DNA of 64,000 nucleotides, taken from the NCBI RefSeq assembly GCF_013240295.1, contig NZ_JABETK010000002.1, forward strand, positions 310,001 through 374,000, in the 5' to 3' direction. The notes below the pieces were generated by a model that was not told the origin of the DNA, did not search any database, and was given only the letters and a program-made list of their open reading frames with translations. Position numbers and translations under genes: made by a program. This DNA is from Neoaquamicrobium sediminum. GTDB taxonomy: Bacteria > Pseudomonadota > Alphaproteobacteria > Rhizobiales > Rhizobiaceae. Below, piece after piece: positions 10,252-20,654 of this stretch. Position 1 is the first letter of the stretch; each line of letters starts with the position of its first letter.

Positions 10252-12669
10252 TTAAAAAGAGTCCAGAGCAGCCGTCGACGCACCGATATCGCCGATCGTG
10301 CGAAGAGCGATCTTGAAGCCGAACGTCTTTTCCTTCTCGACCTCACGGGTTCTGGAATTTCTGGACGCCGTTTCACCGCCAAAGAACGTGAACGAGAAGC
10401 ATTCGTCGTCGTAGCTGAAGCCGATCGTCTTGCGGGTCATCAAATCGTCTTCGATATCGTAGGTCCCGCTGCCGAACACGCGCCAGTATTCATGCAGTTT
10501 GACAGAGCCGCCGCCGCGAACCTCATGCCGGTCTTCCGCATAGCCGTAGTCGGGTTGGGCCTCGATAAAGGAATAGACGCCGGAGATACCGAAATTGGGC
10601 GTTGCATACCCAGCGCTGACATCTGTGCGACGCAGCTCGAACGTGTCTTCGTCGAACCGTGCGCCTGCACCCAGCCTCAGGCCGACGGGGCTCGTCAGGT
10701 TAACTGCCGTCACGTAGTCCGAGCGATCGGTTTCAAGCCCCGAGGCCGCGCCGACATTGACCAGATCAGGAGACGCATAGGGGTTTGTACCTGCAATGTG
10801 GATTGACTGGCCGGCGATGGCAGTTGTGGTCCAGCCATTGGCGAATGCGCCTGAATATCGAATGCCCAAATTGGCGCGAATGCCGCCTTCGATCCGGTCG
10901 TAGCCGGCGAACTTGTCGCGCTCGAAGAGGTTCGATGCATCGAAGACGAGGTTCTGCGCGTCCTCGTTGGGAATGCCCAGCACATCGCCGTAAGGCGCGT
11001 CAGGCCGCACGAAAACCTGTGCCATGGGCTCCAGCACGTGCGTCGAGCTGGTGGTGGAGAACAGGACCGGCCAGCGCGCTTCAAGGCCTGCCGTCGCCAT
11101 TGCGCGGTAATACGAGGATCGAATGTCCGCCGTCACGCCGTTGTTGGCGGCGGCGCGCCGTATCGCGTCTTCGGTCAGTCCATCGTAGCTAACGCCGATG
11201 GCGTCGCCCCTGGCATGCAGGATCGACGTCAGCATAAGGCCGCCCGGCGCCACATAAGACCGTTTCCACTCGGCCTGCGCGGTGACGCGACCGGATGTGC
11301 CGTCGATGCCTGTCAGCCGTGTCCGGTTGTTGCCCGCAACTGAGAAATCGCGCACGTCGAGTTCGCTGCGGTGCACGCCCTGCACGTTGACGTCGATGTT
11401 CAGCTCGCCGCCGGCGATCGATTGATCTGGAGTGTAGGAATAATCGAAGGAAGGCAGAACCCACGGCTGGCGCGGATCACGCGATGTTGGCAGCACACGC
11501 GCTTCCTGCACGTTGAAGCGATAGCCGCGCAGGTCGAAATAGTTCCGATCGTTCAAACCGGTCAGATAGACTTCATTCGTACGGTTGAGTTCACTGAAAC
11601 CGGCGATCCCATACCGATGGGAGAAGTTCTTGTCGCTCTGGGCCATGACGTCCCAGCCGAAAGTCCAGCGCGGATTGATCTGAAACTCGCCCTTGGAGCC
11701 GACCATGCCCCTGAAGGTTTCGTTGTCGGTAAACGACAGCGGGTCGGGATTTCCCGCTATATCGTTGTAGAACTCTTCGGGGTTGCGCTGGCGAATGCCG
11801 GCAACCGTGATCGAATAGGAGCCGTTGTCAAAGCGCTGGCGCCATTCGGCCTCGGCAAGGAAGCCCTGTTTCGAATAGACGGTCGGCTTGAACGTGATGT
11901 CGTAGGTTGGCGAGATTCCCCAATAGAAGGGAACAACCACGCCATGCCCGAGGTCCTCATCGGACTTGTAGCTCGGAATCAGGAAACCCGTACGCTGCTT
12001 TACCGTCGGGTCGGCGATCTCGAAGGCGGGCAGGAACGCCAGAGGCATGCCGAACATCTCGAAGCGCGCGCGCTCGAAACGAACGGTCTTCGTCTGTCCG
12101 TTCCAGATGATCTTCTGCGCCTTCACGCGCCAGACCGGCGCCTTGTCCGGCTTTTCCTCGCAGGGCTTACAGGCCGTGTAGACGCCGTAATTGAAGGTGG
12201 TGATGCTGCCGTCGCGGCGGTCGGCGCTTTCCGCGGCGAAATAGGTCTCGTCGGCCGTTTCCACCCGAAGGGTACGCACGAAGGCGTCGCGGAAATCGTC
12301 GGTGACATCTATTTCGTCGGAGAAAATCCGCGTGCCCTGCCTGTCGACGATCTCGACATTGCCGGTGGCGATCAGGCGCGAGGTAGCGCGATCGTAGGTA
12401 ACGCGCTGTGCGACGAGCCGGCTGCCGTCATAGTCGATCTGTACGCCGCCGACTGCGGTGATGGTGTTGCGGTCGTTGTCGTAGACGATAGTATCTGCCT
12501 CGAGCAGCATGTCGGCGTCTGGCGACGAGGTCATGCCTTCAAGGTCGATCTGCTGTGCAGTCGCTAAGCCGGGTGCAACGCTGACCGCCATGATGCAGGC
12601 GAGCGCCGTCGCACCGATGAGGCGCAAAGTCCGGGCGGACTTGCGATATGTCGCGAGTTCGCCCCTCAA
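10252..12669 (-). CDS. lptD: LPS-assembly outer-membrane protein LptD
   Basis: Outer-membrane beta-barrel that inserts LPS into the outer leaflet. The 805-residue product has a signal peptide at about residues 14-38, an OstA/LptA-like domain (about residues 45-170, YDNDRNTITAVGGVQIDY), and a large C-terminal barrel domain with LAFLPAFEIADP and many aromatic beta-strands. Two cysteines lie close together in ACKPCEEKP. The start is a TTG immediately after the lptG stop, with AAGGAGG in the end of lptG. The lptF-lptG-lptD order groups inner- and outer-membrane parts of one export pathway. Confidence 0.95.
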   Translation of the reverse strand: MRGELATYRKSARTLRLIGATALACIMAVSVAPGLATAQQIDLEGMTSSPDADMLLEADTIVYDNDRNTITAVGGVQIDYDGSRLVAQRVTYDRATSRLIATGNVEIVDRQGTRIFSDEIDVTDDFRDAFVRTLRVETADETYFAAESADRRDGSITTFNYGVYTACKPCEEKPDKAPVWRVKAQKIIWNGQTKTVRFERARFEMFGMPLAFLPAFEIADPTVKQRTGFLIPSYKSDEDLGHGVVVPFYWGISPTYDITFKPTVYSKQGFLAEAEWRQRFDNGSYSITVAGIRQRNPEEFYNDIAGNPDPLSFTDNETFRGMVGSKGEFQINPRWTFGWDVMAQSDKNFSHRYGIAGFSELNRTNEVYLTGLNDRNYFDLRGYRFNVQEARVLPTSRDPRQPWVLPSFDYSYTPDQSIAGGELNIDVNVQGVHRSELDVRDFSVAGNNRTRLTGIDGTSGRVTAQAEWKRSYVAPGGLMLTSILHARGDAIGVSYDGLTEDAIRRAAANNGVTADIRSSYYRAMATAGLEARWPVLFSTTSSTHVLEPMAQVFVRPDAPYGDVLGIPNEDAQNLVFDASNLFERDKFAGYDRIEGGIRANLGIRYSGAFANGWTTTAIAGQSIHIAGTNPYASPDLVNVGAASGLETDRSDYVTAVNLTSPVGLRLGAGARFDEDTFELRRTDVSAGYATPNFGISGVYSFIEAQPDYGYAEDRHEVRGGGSVKLHEYWRVFGSGTYDIEDDLMTRKTIGFSYDDECFSFTFFGGETASRNSRTREVEKEKTFGFKIALRTIGDIGASTAALDSF

Positions 12670-13758
12670 CTAACCGTCCTCCTTGTACAAGAGAAAAGTC
12701 ACCCCGAAAAAACTGGCGATCAGAACCGGAAACCATGCCGCCGCCACAGGCGGCACGAATCCGGCGCTTCCAAACGCCTTGACCAGAACCGAAACGACAT
12801 AAAGCAGAAAGCCGGCGAGGACGCCACCCAGAATAATCGTTGCCGACTGCCCCATACGGGCGAAGCGCATCGATACCGTCGCGGCAATCAAAGTCATCGC
12901 AACGAGCAGGGCCGGCAGCGCCACCAGCGAGTGAAAATGCATCGCGAAGGCGTTCGCGCCGAGGCCGAACGAGCGGGCTGCGGCAATTTTGCGCGGCAAC
13001 TCGTAGATCGGAATCGTCTCCGGTGCGGCCAGGCGCTCGAGCACGAACTCAGGAGTGAGATTGGTATTGATTCTCACTGTCCCGGCCGCTTCCGGCGTTT
13101 CGCCGGTACGGGTCCGCGTCGCTGCGCGCAACTCCCAGCGCCCGTCTCTGAGGTAGGCACGCCGCGCATCGATGCGTTCGTAAAGATCGCCACGTCGGTC
13201 GATGCGAAGGAAGGTGGCATCCACGAGCTCGAGCCCGCGGTTGAGAATCCGGCGTGCGCCGATGATCGTTTCGCCTTCGTTCGTTCGCTGCTTGATCCAG
13301 GGGGACGCCGGCTGTCCCAAGGCGGTGTCGCTGTCGGTACGAACCTCCACTTCGAGCACCTGGCTGCGCTCGAAACCATTGGCGGCGATCGGGTTGAGAA
13401 GCAGAATAGTCACCAAGCCATAGGCGAGGGCACCCAGGCAGATCGGCAACAGAAATTGCCAGGCCGATATGCCCGCCGCACGTGCAACGACGAGCTCGTA
13501 TTTGCGGTTCAGCGAGACCAGCGTCGTCATGGCGGAAATCAGCGCCACGAATGGCACCGCCTGCATCATGATCATCGGCGTCTGCAGCGTGGCGATGCCG
13601 AGCGTCAATCCGACCGAATAGTTAGGCAGCCCGCCCAGTCGCCCGGACAACTCGGTGAAGTTGATGATGAAGATGATCGCCGCGATTCCGGTGAGGAACC
13701 AGAAGGTGATCGAGACATAGCGCGTGAACAGATAGCGCCCGAGCGTGAGACCGATCAT
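12670..13758 (-). CDS. lptG: LPS export ABC permease LptG
   Basis: One of the two permeases of the LptB2FG complex that extracts LPS from the inner membrane. The 362-residue protein has the typical YjgP/YjgQ layout: N-terminal helices (LGRYLFTRYVSITFWFLTGIA), a periplasmic beta-jellyroll region in the middle, and three C-terminal helices ending near FFGVTFLLYK. The ATG at 13758 overlaps the lptF stop by 4 bases. A longer reading into lptF is a shadow. Confidence 0.95.
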   Translation of the reverse strand: MIGLTLGRYLFTRYVSITFWFLTGIAAIIFIINFTELSGRLGGLPNYSVGLTLGIATLQTPMIMMQAVPFVALISAMTTLVSLNRKYELVVARAAGISAWQFLLPICLGALAYGLVTILLLNPIAANGFERSQVLEVEVRTDSDTALGQPASPWIKQRTNEGETIIGARRILNRGLELVDATFLRIDRRGDLYERIDARRAYLRDGRWELRAATRTRTGETPEAAGTVRINTNLTPEFVLERLAAPETIPIYELPRKIAAARSFGLGANAFAMHFHSLVALPALLVAMTLIAATVSMRFARMGQSATIILGGVLAGFLLYVVSVLVKAFGSAGFVPPVAAAWFPVLIASFFGVTFLLYKEDG

Positions 13759-14956
13759 ACGGGGTCTCCCGGAAGCGCGCGCTTGTAGCCGGACAGTCTC
13801 ACCTTGATTGCGACAAGCTGCTGCTGGAGGCGGGTCCAGATCGTCTGGCCGCGCTCCACCACCGACAGCGGCAGTTCCATCACACGATTGGTCGCGATGA
13901 AGAATGCCGCCACACCGCATGCCGCGATGGGCACGCCGTACATCATCGGCGTGAAGGCGGGCACGTTCCACACCTTGTCCGCGGCGAAGAAGCCCGCCCA
14001 GCGCACGATCAGCGCGATGGTCATCGTCGTCAGAAGCGGATGAACCCGCGCCTCGCGAAATGAGCGCGAGTCACCCGCTACCGCCAGCGCAATCAGCGCG
14101 AACACCATGGGGTAAAGCCATTCGGTGAAGCGCTTGTGCAGTTCCGCCCGGAAGCCCTGGGGCGACTTCTTGAACACCGGATCGTTGGGATCGGGATTCA
14201 TCAGGTAAGCCAGCGTGCGGTCCTTCGGCAGGAGAGTCGGGCCGGAATTGCTGGCAGTGAATTGCGAGAGATCGAGCGCGTAGGATTTATACTGCACGAC
14301 GGAAACGCCGTCTGCGGTCTTCCGGTGCACCACCCCATCCTGCATGACCAGAAGATTCGTTCCGTTCAGGTCCACCGTCGCGCCGCTCTTGGCGTAATAG
14401 ATAAGCTCGATGCCCTCTTCGCGGGTATCCGACACGAATATGCCGCCGAGCCTCCCATCGGGCAGTCGCTCGCCGATCTGCATATTGAGACCCTGCTCGA
14501 CCTGTTGGAAGGTCCCTTCCTGCACGATGCTGGTGATGAGGTCGGCGCGGGCATCGGAGATCAGCACCCGCAGGCGCTCGCGCGAATAAGGCTCGACGAA
14601 ATTGTTGACTGCGAACGATACGATGCAGGCTCCGACGGCCAGCAGCAGGATTGGCCGCATCACGGTCATGCGCGGGCTTCCTGCGGCGCTGATGACGATG
14701 AGTTCGAATCGGTGTTCATCGTGGTCAGGGTCTGCGCGACCGCGATGCCCACCGCAAAGGGAATCACCACGGGAATGACCGCCGGCAACACCAGCCACGC
14801 GATCTCGAAAAAGGTCGCAGCCGACTGGCCGTTGCCGGTCACCACATTGATGCGGGTCAGGATCTGGGTGGTCCATACGATCGCCAGCACCCAGAACAGG
14901 GTTGCTACGAAAATGCCCAGCGTACGTCGCAATATGTACTGTTCAACGACCTTCAT
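13755..14956 (-). CDS. lptF: LPS export ABC permease LptF, frameshifted
   Basis: Partner permease of LptG. The first frame (MKVVEQYILRRTLGIFVATLFW) gives two helices and runs to MNTDSN, then meets a premature stop. The rest of the protein continues in another frame from ELIVISAAGSPRMTV to the stop at 13755. Adding one G at about 14705 restores the family sequence MNTDSELIVISAAGSPR. Because LptF is normally essential, a base-calling error is the best explanation. It is divergent from pepA. Confidence 0.9.
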
Positions 14957-15273
14957 GCGGCGCGACGTTCCGGTTTCAATTTGACGAGCGTGCGGCGCAA
15001 ACAAGACCTTTTCCGGCTGCGCGCTACCAGCAAGGCGGCGCGCATCGAAAGCGTGTCCCGTTCGTCGCCCCGTCGGTCCGAGGACTGTCCCCCGTGGCAA
15101 TTCTGCGGAATTTAGGCGAACAAACTACAAAGAAACAAGGTTAACGATCCCCGATCACGCATAGTGTGATGTGAAGCTTGAGCCGGACTTGTCAAACCGT
15201 CCGAAAACGCCACTATCAAAGCAGGCCACTCGGCTTACGGAATTTGCAGAATCAGAAGGCAGTCAGAAAGCTT
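14957..15273. promoter_or_regulatory. Divergent intergenic region between lptF and pepA (317 bases)
   Basis: No supported gene lies here. Reading frames entering from both sides lack family matches. The region should hold outward promoters for the lptFGD operon and pepA. It includes a lower-GC stretch near 15110-15180. I see no clear terminator or strong palindrome. Confidence 0.4.
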
Positions 15274-16764
15274 ATGTCCCAACGTCCCTCCATCGCATTC
15301 GCCAAGATAGCCACGCCGAAAAAGGGAAGCGTCGTCGTACTGGCGACAGACGGGGGCGGGCTTTCCGAGGCTGCGTCCGCGTGCGACCCGCAAGGCGCTC
15401 TCAAGAAGGCGTTTGGCGTAGCGGACTTTTCCGGCAAGCTTGCCACGAGCCTCGAAGTGCTCGCCCCTCAGGGAAGCGATTATGACAGGCTCGTCGCCAT
15501 CGGCGTCGGCAAGGCGGACGCGCTTGACGAGCGCGCCTGGAACCGCATCGGCGGTGCCGCCTTTGCCGCGGCGAAGAAGACCGGCGAAATCTCGATCCTG
15601 GCCGATATCGACGGCGCCGAGGCCTCTGCTGAAGATGTCGCCTCGCTCGCATTCGGCGCGATGCTCGGCGCCTACGCCTTCGACAAATACAAGACGAAAA
15701 AGGACAACGGCAAAGCAGATGCCGCCAAGCCGGCGAAGGTCACGATCCTCTGCGCCAACCCTTCCGCGGCCAAGAAGGCATTCGCCACGGCTGAGGCGGT
15801 AGCCGACGGTGTGCTGCTCGCCCGCGACCTCGTCAACGAACCTGCCAACGTGCTCGGCACGCTGGAGTTCGCCGACAAGGCGAAGGAGCTCGAGAAGCTC
15901 GACGTCAAGGTCGAGATCCTGACCGAGAAGGAAATGAAGAAGCTCGGCATGGCCGCGCTTCTCGGCGTTGCCCAGGGCTCCGCGCGCCCGGCGCGCCTTG
16001 CGGTCATGCGCTGGGACGGCGGCAAGGCAAAGGACCAGCCGGTCGCCTTCATCGGCAAGGGCGTGGTGTTCGATTCGGGCGGCATTTCGATCAAGCCCGC
16101 CGGCGGCATGGAGGACATGAAGGGCGACATGGGCGGTGCCGCCGCCGTGACCGGCCTGATGCACGCGCTCGCCGCCCGTAAGGCAAAAGTCAACGCCGTC
16201 GGCATCATCGGGCTGGTCGAGAACATGCCGGATGCCAATGCCCAGCGCCCCGGCGACATCGTGACTTCCATGTCCGGTCAGACCATTGAGGTCATCAACA
16301 CCGATGCGGAAGGCCGGCTCGTTCTTGCCGACGCGCTCTGGTACTGCAACGAGCGTTTCAAGCCCCGCTTCATGATCAATCTCGCGACGCTGACCGGCGC
16401 CGTGATCGTCGCGCTCGGCAACGAGCATGCCGGCCTTTTCTCCAACAATGACGAGCTTGCAGACCGGCTGCTGGGCTCGGGCAAGGATACGGGCGAGAAG
16501 GTCTGGCGCCTGCCGCTCGCGCCCGAATACGACAAGCTCATCGATTCCAAGAACGCCGACATGAAGAACACGGGCGGGCGCAATGCCGGTTCCATCACCG
16601 CGGCGCAGTTCCTCCAGCGCTTCGTCGGTGACACGCCCTGGGCGCATCTCGACATTGCCGGCACCGCGATGGGCTCGCCCTCCAGCGAGATCAATCACTC
16701 GTGGGCGTCCGGCTTCGGCGTGCGGCTGCTCGACCGTCTGGTTCGCGACCACTACGAGGGCTGA
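15274..16764 (+). CDS. pepA: Leucyl aminopeptidase PepA
   Basis: Cytosolic M17 metallo-aminopeptidase that removes N-terminal residues; E. coli PepA also binds DNA. The 496-residue product has the two-domain M17 layout, with [15 protein letters not shown] at the metal/active-site lysine region and the family signature [12 protein letters not shown]. The ATG at 15274 (MSQRPSIAF) is chosen because the upstream in-frame extension lacks resemblance to the family; the ribosome-binding site is weak (AGAAAG). holC follows after 8 bases, a common pairing. Confidence 0.93.
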   Translation: MSQRPSIAFAKIATPKKGSVVVLATDGGGLSEAASACDPQGALKKAFGVADFSGKLATSLEVLAPQGSDYDRLVAIGVGKADALDERAWNRIGGAAFAAAKKTGEISILADIDGAEASAEDVASLAFGAMLGAYAFDKYKTKKDNGKADAAKPAKVTILCANPSAAKKAFATAEAVADGVLLARDLVNEPANVLGTLEFADKAKELEKLDVKVEILTEKEMKKLGMAALLGVAQGSARPARLAVMRWDGGKAKDQPVAFIGKGVVFDSGGISIKPAGGMEDMKGDMGGAAAVTGLMHALAARKAKVNAVGIIGLVENMPDANAQRPGDIVTSMSGQTIEVINTDAEGRLVLADALWYCNERFKPRFMINLATLTGAVIVALGNEHAGLFSNNDELADRLLGSGKDTGEKVWRLPLAPEYDKLIDSKNADMKNTGGRNAGSITAAQFLQRFVGDTPWAHLDIAGTAMGSPSSEINHSWASGFGVRLLDRLVRDHYEG

Positions 16765-16772
16765 CCGCACCG

Positions 16773-17221
16773 ATGACCGAGGTGCTGTTCTACCACCTGA
16801 CCGAGTCGGCACTGGAAGACGCCTTGCCGCCGCTCCTGGAAAAAGCCTGGAGCGCGGCTGGCGTGCGGTGGTGCAAACCGGCAGCGACGAACGGCGCGAC
16901 GCGCTCGACACGCACCTGTGGACCTACCGCGACGATTCCTTCCTCGCGCATGGCACGGAGCATGATCAGCATGCGCAGCATCAGCCAGTGCTTCTGACCA
17001 CCAGCACGGGCAACGCGAACGCAGCGCGTATCCGGTTCATGGTCGATGGGGCAGAACCGCCTGAACTGTCGGGTTACGACCGGGCGGTCTTCATGTTCGA
17101 TGGGCACGATATGAGCCAGGTGGAGCAGGCGCGTGGCCACTGGAAAGCCATGAAGACTGCGGGCCACGCGGCGACCTACTGGCAGCAGACGCCGGAACGC
17201 CGCTGGGAGCGCAAGGCTTGA
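16773..17221 (+). CDS. holC: DNA polymerase III chi subunit, frameshifted
   Basis: Chi links the clamp loader to single-strand binding protein. The N-terminus MTEVLFYHLTESALEDALPPLLEK is typical. After about 24 codons the family sequence moves to another frame (LERGWRAVVQTGSDERRDALD, then HLWTYRDDSFLAHG), ending at 17221. One missing A in the run at 16840-16844 accounts for it. Restored length would be about 149 residues, normal for alphaproteobacterial HolC. It follows pepA, its usual neighbour. Confidence 0.88.
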
Positions 17222-17276
17222 CCTGCATGCCTTCCCTGCCGACGGTTAGTGATCACGAAACCTGGAAGTTACCGCG

Positions 17277-18134
17277 ATGAGATGGGTACTCCGTCTCTTG
17301 TTCATGCTGATGCTTGTGGCCGGAGTGGTGCTCGGCATCGTCTATCCGCGCGTCGTCGCCGGCTCCGGCGGCGACGAAATCGGCAGGTGGCGCATTTACG
17401 AGCGGGAAACTGGGGAACGCACGGTCGAGACCGTCCTTGACATTAGCAGGCAGGTCGCCGTCGGCGCCGAGTTGCGAACGGAAGACGCTCTGCCCGATGA
17501 CCTTCGGCTTGCGGCGCTGACGGCAGTCGTTCGCGATGCCGATGAAAATGTCGTATTACGCGAAGGGCTCGCACTGTCCGGTGCTGCGGTTCTGGAAAGC
17601 CCACAGACGCGCGTCCAGCTCTATCGCGCGGCAGCCGGCATCCTGAACGGCGCCGAGGGAGACTACCGCTTCGACATCGAGATCGGTGATGACGTCAGGC
17701 CGTTATTGCTGAGCGTCGATCTCGTGCTGGCCACGGTTGCGGCATTACCCGACCCGCGCATGCAGCCCGCGGGCTTCGTCCTGATGGCGGTGGGCGTCGT
17801 CGGCTTTTTGCTGACCTTTCGCCGCCGCCGCGAAAATCCCAATTCCAAGCCGCCAAAGTGGGGCAGAGTCAGGCCGAAGACCTCGGGAATTCAGATTTCG
17901 TCGAAACCGCCCGCGCGCCCTTTGCCGGAGGCGAAGCGGCCCGCGCCGGCCATGCCTTCCTGGCGGAAGGTCTCGACGCTACGCCATTCGGCCGCCAGCG
18001 CTTGCTCCGGCGCCAGGGACCACTGTCGTATGGCCGACATACGGTCGGCGCGCATGCAGGCCTGCGGGAAGCGGGTAAGATCCCGCGCGATGCCGAGCGC
18101 AGTCTGCAAGGCCTCGCCGTCGTCGCAAAGATAG
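17277..18134 (+). CDS. Membrane-anchored protein of unknown function with a doubtful C-terminus
   Basis: I do not recognise a named family. The product begins with a hydrophobic segment (residues 4-24, VLRLLFMLMLVAGVVLGIVY), then an extracytoplasmic region of about 135 residues with a possible beta-rich fold, then a second helix at about residues 163-182 followed by an arginine-rich stop-transfer (FRRRRENP). The natural end is probably soon after PPKWGR. Instead the frame runs 244 bases into the convergent crotonase gene, and no frame has a stop before that gene. A lost stop or frameshift near 17860 is possible. Confidence 0.6.
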   Translation: MRWVLRLLFMLMLVAGVVLGIVYPRVVAGSGGDEIGRWRIYERETGERTVETVLDISRQVAVGAELRTEDALPDDLRLAALTAVVRDADENVVLREGLALSGAAVLESPQTRVQLYRAAAGILNGAEGDYRFDIEIGDDVRPLLLSVDLVLATVAALPDPRMQPAGFVLMAVGVVGFLLTFRRRRENPNSKPPKWGRVRPKTSGIQISSKPPARPLPEAKRPAPAMPSWRKVSTLRHSAASACSGARDHCRMADIRSARMQACGKRVRSRAMPSAVCKASPSSQR

Positions 18135-18697
18135 TTGGCGAGCCCGATCGCGTGGCACTCGTCGGCATCGACCTGCCGGCCGGTGAGGATCAGGTCCATC
18201 GCGCGGCCATGGCCGACGATGCGCGGCAGGCGTACCGTCCCGCCGTCGATCAGCGGAACGCCCCAGCGACGGCAGTAGACGCCCATATAGGCCGATTTTT
18301 CCATCACGCGCAGATCGCACCATAAGGCGAGTTCCATGCCGCCTGCGACCGCTGGCCCGGAAATCGCGGCGATCACCGGCTTCGAGAGCGTCAGGCGCGT
18401 CGGTCCCATCGGCCCCTTGCGCGGCCTGTCGTCGCTGCCGTCGAAGGAGCTGTCCAGATCGTGATCGGCGAACCAGGTGTCCTTTACGTTGGTCGCGGCC
18501 CATTTCAGGTCGAACCCGGACGAAAACGCCCCCGGCACGCCGGTCAGGATCGCGACCTTTTGCGTATCGTCGCGCTCGAAATCGACGAAAGCGCGGAACA
18601 TCGCATCCGCCATCTCCGGGTTGACCGCGTTGCGGGCTTCAGCCCGGTCTATCGTGACGATGGTGATGTCGCCGTCGCGCTCGCTGCGAATCGTCAT
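17891..18697 (-). CDS. Crotonase/enoyl-CoA hydratase family protein
   Basis: The 268-residue protein carries the crotonase fold: ERDDTQKVAILTG, the first oxyanion-hole loop GAFSSGFDLKW, and the second oxyanion/helix segment GPAVAGGMELALWCDLRV. The usual catalytic glutamate positions are not clearly conserved, so the exact reaction (hydratase, isomerase or other) is uncertain. It overlaps the ABC-F gene end by 4 bases and is probably co-transcribed with it. Confidence 0.85.
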   Translation of the reverse strand: MTIRSERDGDITIVTIDRAEARNAVNPEMADAMFRAFVDFERDDTQKVAILTGVPGAFSSGFDLKWAATNVKDTWFADHDLDSSFDGSDDRPRKGPMGPTRLTLSKPVIAAISGPAVAGGMELALWCDLRVMEKSAYMGVYCRRWGVPLIDGGTVRLPRIVGHGRAMDLILTGRQVDADECHAIGLANYLCDDGEALQTALGIARDLTRFPQACMRADRMSAIRQWSLAPEQALAAEWRSVETFRQEGMAGAGRFASGKGRAGGFDEI

Positions 18698-20571
18698 TCC
18701 GCGATTCCTTCCTCATACTCCGCCGACAGGGTCAGCCATCTGTCCTCGTGGCGGGCGAGCGTATTGGAAAGGTCGGAACGTTCCTTGGCAAGCTGCGTGG
18801 CGGTCGACGGGTCCTTTTCGTAGAGCGCGGGATCGGCAAGCTGGTCCTCGATCGCGTCGATCCGCTTGCGCGTCCGGTCGATCAGGCCCTCGGTGGCGCG
18901 GATTTCCTTGGCGACAGGCTCCATCGCCTGACGGCGGGCGGCGGCCTCGCGCCGTTTGTCGGCCTTTGACGCCTTGTCGGCCTCGCGTCTCTCGCGCCGG
19001 TCGGAGGCTCCGCCGGTCACGAGCTGGCGATAGTCGGTGAGATCGCCATCGTAACTGACAACCGTGCCGTCCTTGACGAGCCAAAGCCTGTCGACCGTCG
19101 CTTCGATCAGATGCCGGTCATGGCTGATGAGGATCACGGCGCCTGGAAACTCGTTGAGCGCCACCATCAGCGCCTCGCGGCTGTCGATGTCGAGATGGTT
19201 GGTCGGCTCGTCGAGGATCAGCAGGTTCGGTCCCTCGAACGCCGCCAGTCCCATCAACAGGCGCGCCTTCTCGCCGCCCGAAAGATCCTTCGCCTTTGTC
19301 GACATCTTCTCGGTCGTCAGGCCCATCTGCGCCACGCGGGCGCGAACCTTGGCTTCCGGGGCATCGGGCATGAGGCGACGCACGTGCTCGACGGCGCTCT
19401 CCTCCGGCCGCAGGTCGTCGAGCTGGTGCTGGGCGAACATGGCGACCTTCAGCCCCGGCGCGATGGTCATGCCGCCGCTGTCCAGCGAAAGCCGCCCGGC
19501 GAGCAGCTTGGCGAAGGTCGACTTGCCGTTGCCGTTGGAACCCAGCAGCGCAATGCGGTCGTCCTCGTCGATCCGCAGCGTCAGCCCCTTGAGCACGGGT
19601 TTGCCCGGCTGATAGCCGACTGCGCCTGCCTGCGTGGTCACGATCGGCGAGGCGACCGTCTTGACGGGTTCGGGAAACGAGAACGGCCGAACGCTGTCCT
19701 CGATGACCGCCGAGATCGGCTTCATCTTCTCCAGCGCTTTCAGGCGCGACTGCGCCTGTCGTGCCTTGGAGGCCTTGTAGCGGAAGCGCTCGACGAAGCT
19801 TTCCATATGCTGGCGCTGCGCTTCCTGCTTGATGCGGCTCTTTTCCTGCAGTTCGAGCTGCTCGCTGCGCAGGCGCTCGAACTGGTCGTAGCCGCCGCGC
19901 CAGAAGGTCAGCTTCTTCTGGTCGAGATGCACGATCGAATTGACCGCGCGGTTGAGCAGATCGCGATCGTGGCTGATGAGCAGCACGGTGTGCGGATATT
20001 TTGCGACGTAACTTTCCAGCCACATCGTGCCTTCGAGGTCGAGATAGTTGGTCGGCTCGTCCAGCAGCAGCAGGTCAGGCTCGGCGAAGAGAACGGACGC
20101 CAGCGCCACGCGCATGCGCCATCCGCCGGAAAACGAGGATGCCGGCCGCTTCTGCGCCTCGGTGTCGAAACCGAGCCCGGCAAGGATCGTCGCCGCGCGC
20201 GCTTCCGCCGAGTGGGCGTCGATGTCGGCGAGCCGCATCTGGATTTCGGCGATGCGGTTGGCGTCGGTGGCCGTCTCGGCCTCGGCCAAAAGGGCCAGCC
20301 GCTCGGTATCGGCCTTGAGTACGATCTCGATCAGCGGCTCCTCGGTGCCGGGCGCTTCCTGCGCCACCTGTCCGATCCGCGTGTTCTTCGGAAAGCTGAT
20401 CGAGCCGGTTTCGGTTGGCATCTCGCCGGTGATCGCCTTGAACAGCGTGGTCTTGCCGGTGCCGTTGCGGCCGACGAACCCCGCCTTCGATCCCGCTGGA
20501 AGCGTGAGCGAGGCGTGGTCGAGCAGCAGGCGGCCGGCAATGCGGAGCGATATGTCGTTGATGATAAGCAT
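18694..20571 (-). CDS. ABC-F family ATPase (YheS/Uup-like)
   Basis: Soluble, no transmembrane segments. The 625-residue product has two complete ATPase domains. Domain 1 has Walker A GRNGTGKTT, signature SFSGGWRMR and Walker B LLLLDEPTNYLD. The ABC-F linker follows (LRSEQLELQEKSRIKQEAQ). Domain 2 has GSNGNGKST, LSGGEKARL and LILDEPTNHLD. A charged coiled-coil tail (KADKRREAAARRQ) follows. Family members act on the ribosome, either relieving stalls or affecting antibiotic response. Which role applies cannot be told from sequence. Confidence 0.93.
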   Translation of the reverse strand: MLIINDISLRIAGRLLLDHASLTLPAGSKAGFVGRNGTGKTTLFKAITGEMPTETGSISFPKNTRIGQVAQEAPGTEEPLIEIVLKADTERLALLAEAETATDANRIAEIQMRLADIDAHSAEARAATILAGLGFDTEAQKRPASSFSGGWRMRVALASVLFAEPDLLLLDEPTNYLDLEGTMWLESYVAKYPHTVLLISHDRDLLNRAVNSIVHLDQKKLTFWRGGYDQFERLRSEQLELQEKSRIKQEAQRQHMESFVERFRYKASKARQAQSRLKALEKMKPISAVIEDSVRPFSFPEPVKTVASPIVTTQAGAVGYQPGKPVLKGLTLRIDEDDRIALLGSNGNGKSTFAKLLAGRLSLDSGGMTIAPGLKVAMFAQHQLDDLRPEESAVEHVRRLMPDAPEAKVRARVAQMGLTTEKMSTKAKDLSGGEKARLLMGLAAFEGPNLLILDEPTNHLDIDSREALMVALNEFPGAVILISHDRHLIEATVDRLWLVKDGTVVSYDGDLTDYRQLVTGGASDRRERREADKASKADKRREAAARRQAMEPVAKEIRATEGLIDRTRKRIDAIEDQLADPALYEKDPSTATQLAKERSDLSNTLARHEDRWLTLSAEYEEGIAE

Positions 20572-20654
20572 GGCGCCGCTCTATTGGCCGAGCGGCGCCG
20601 GGAAGGCAAGGGCGGGCGCGGCGGCTTTTGGTTGCCGCCGCGCTCACATGCCGG

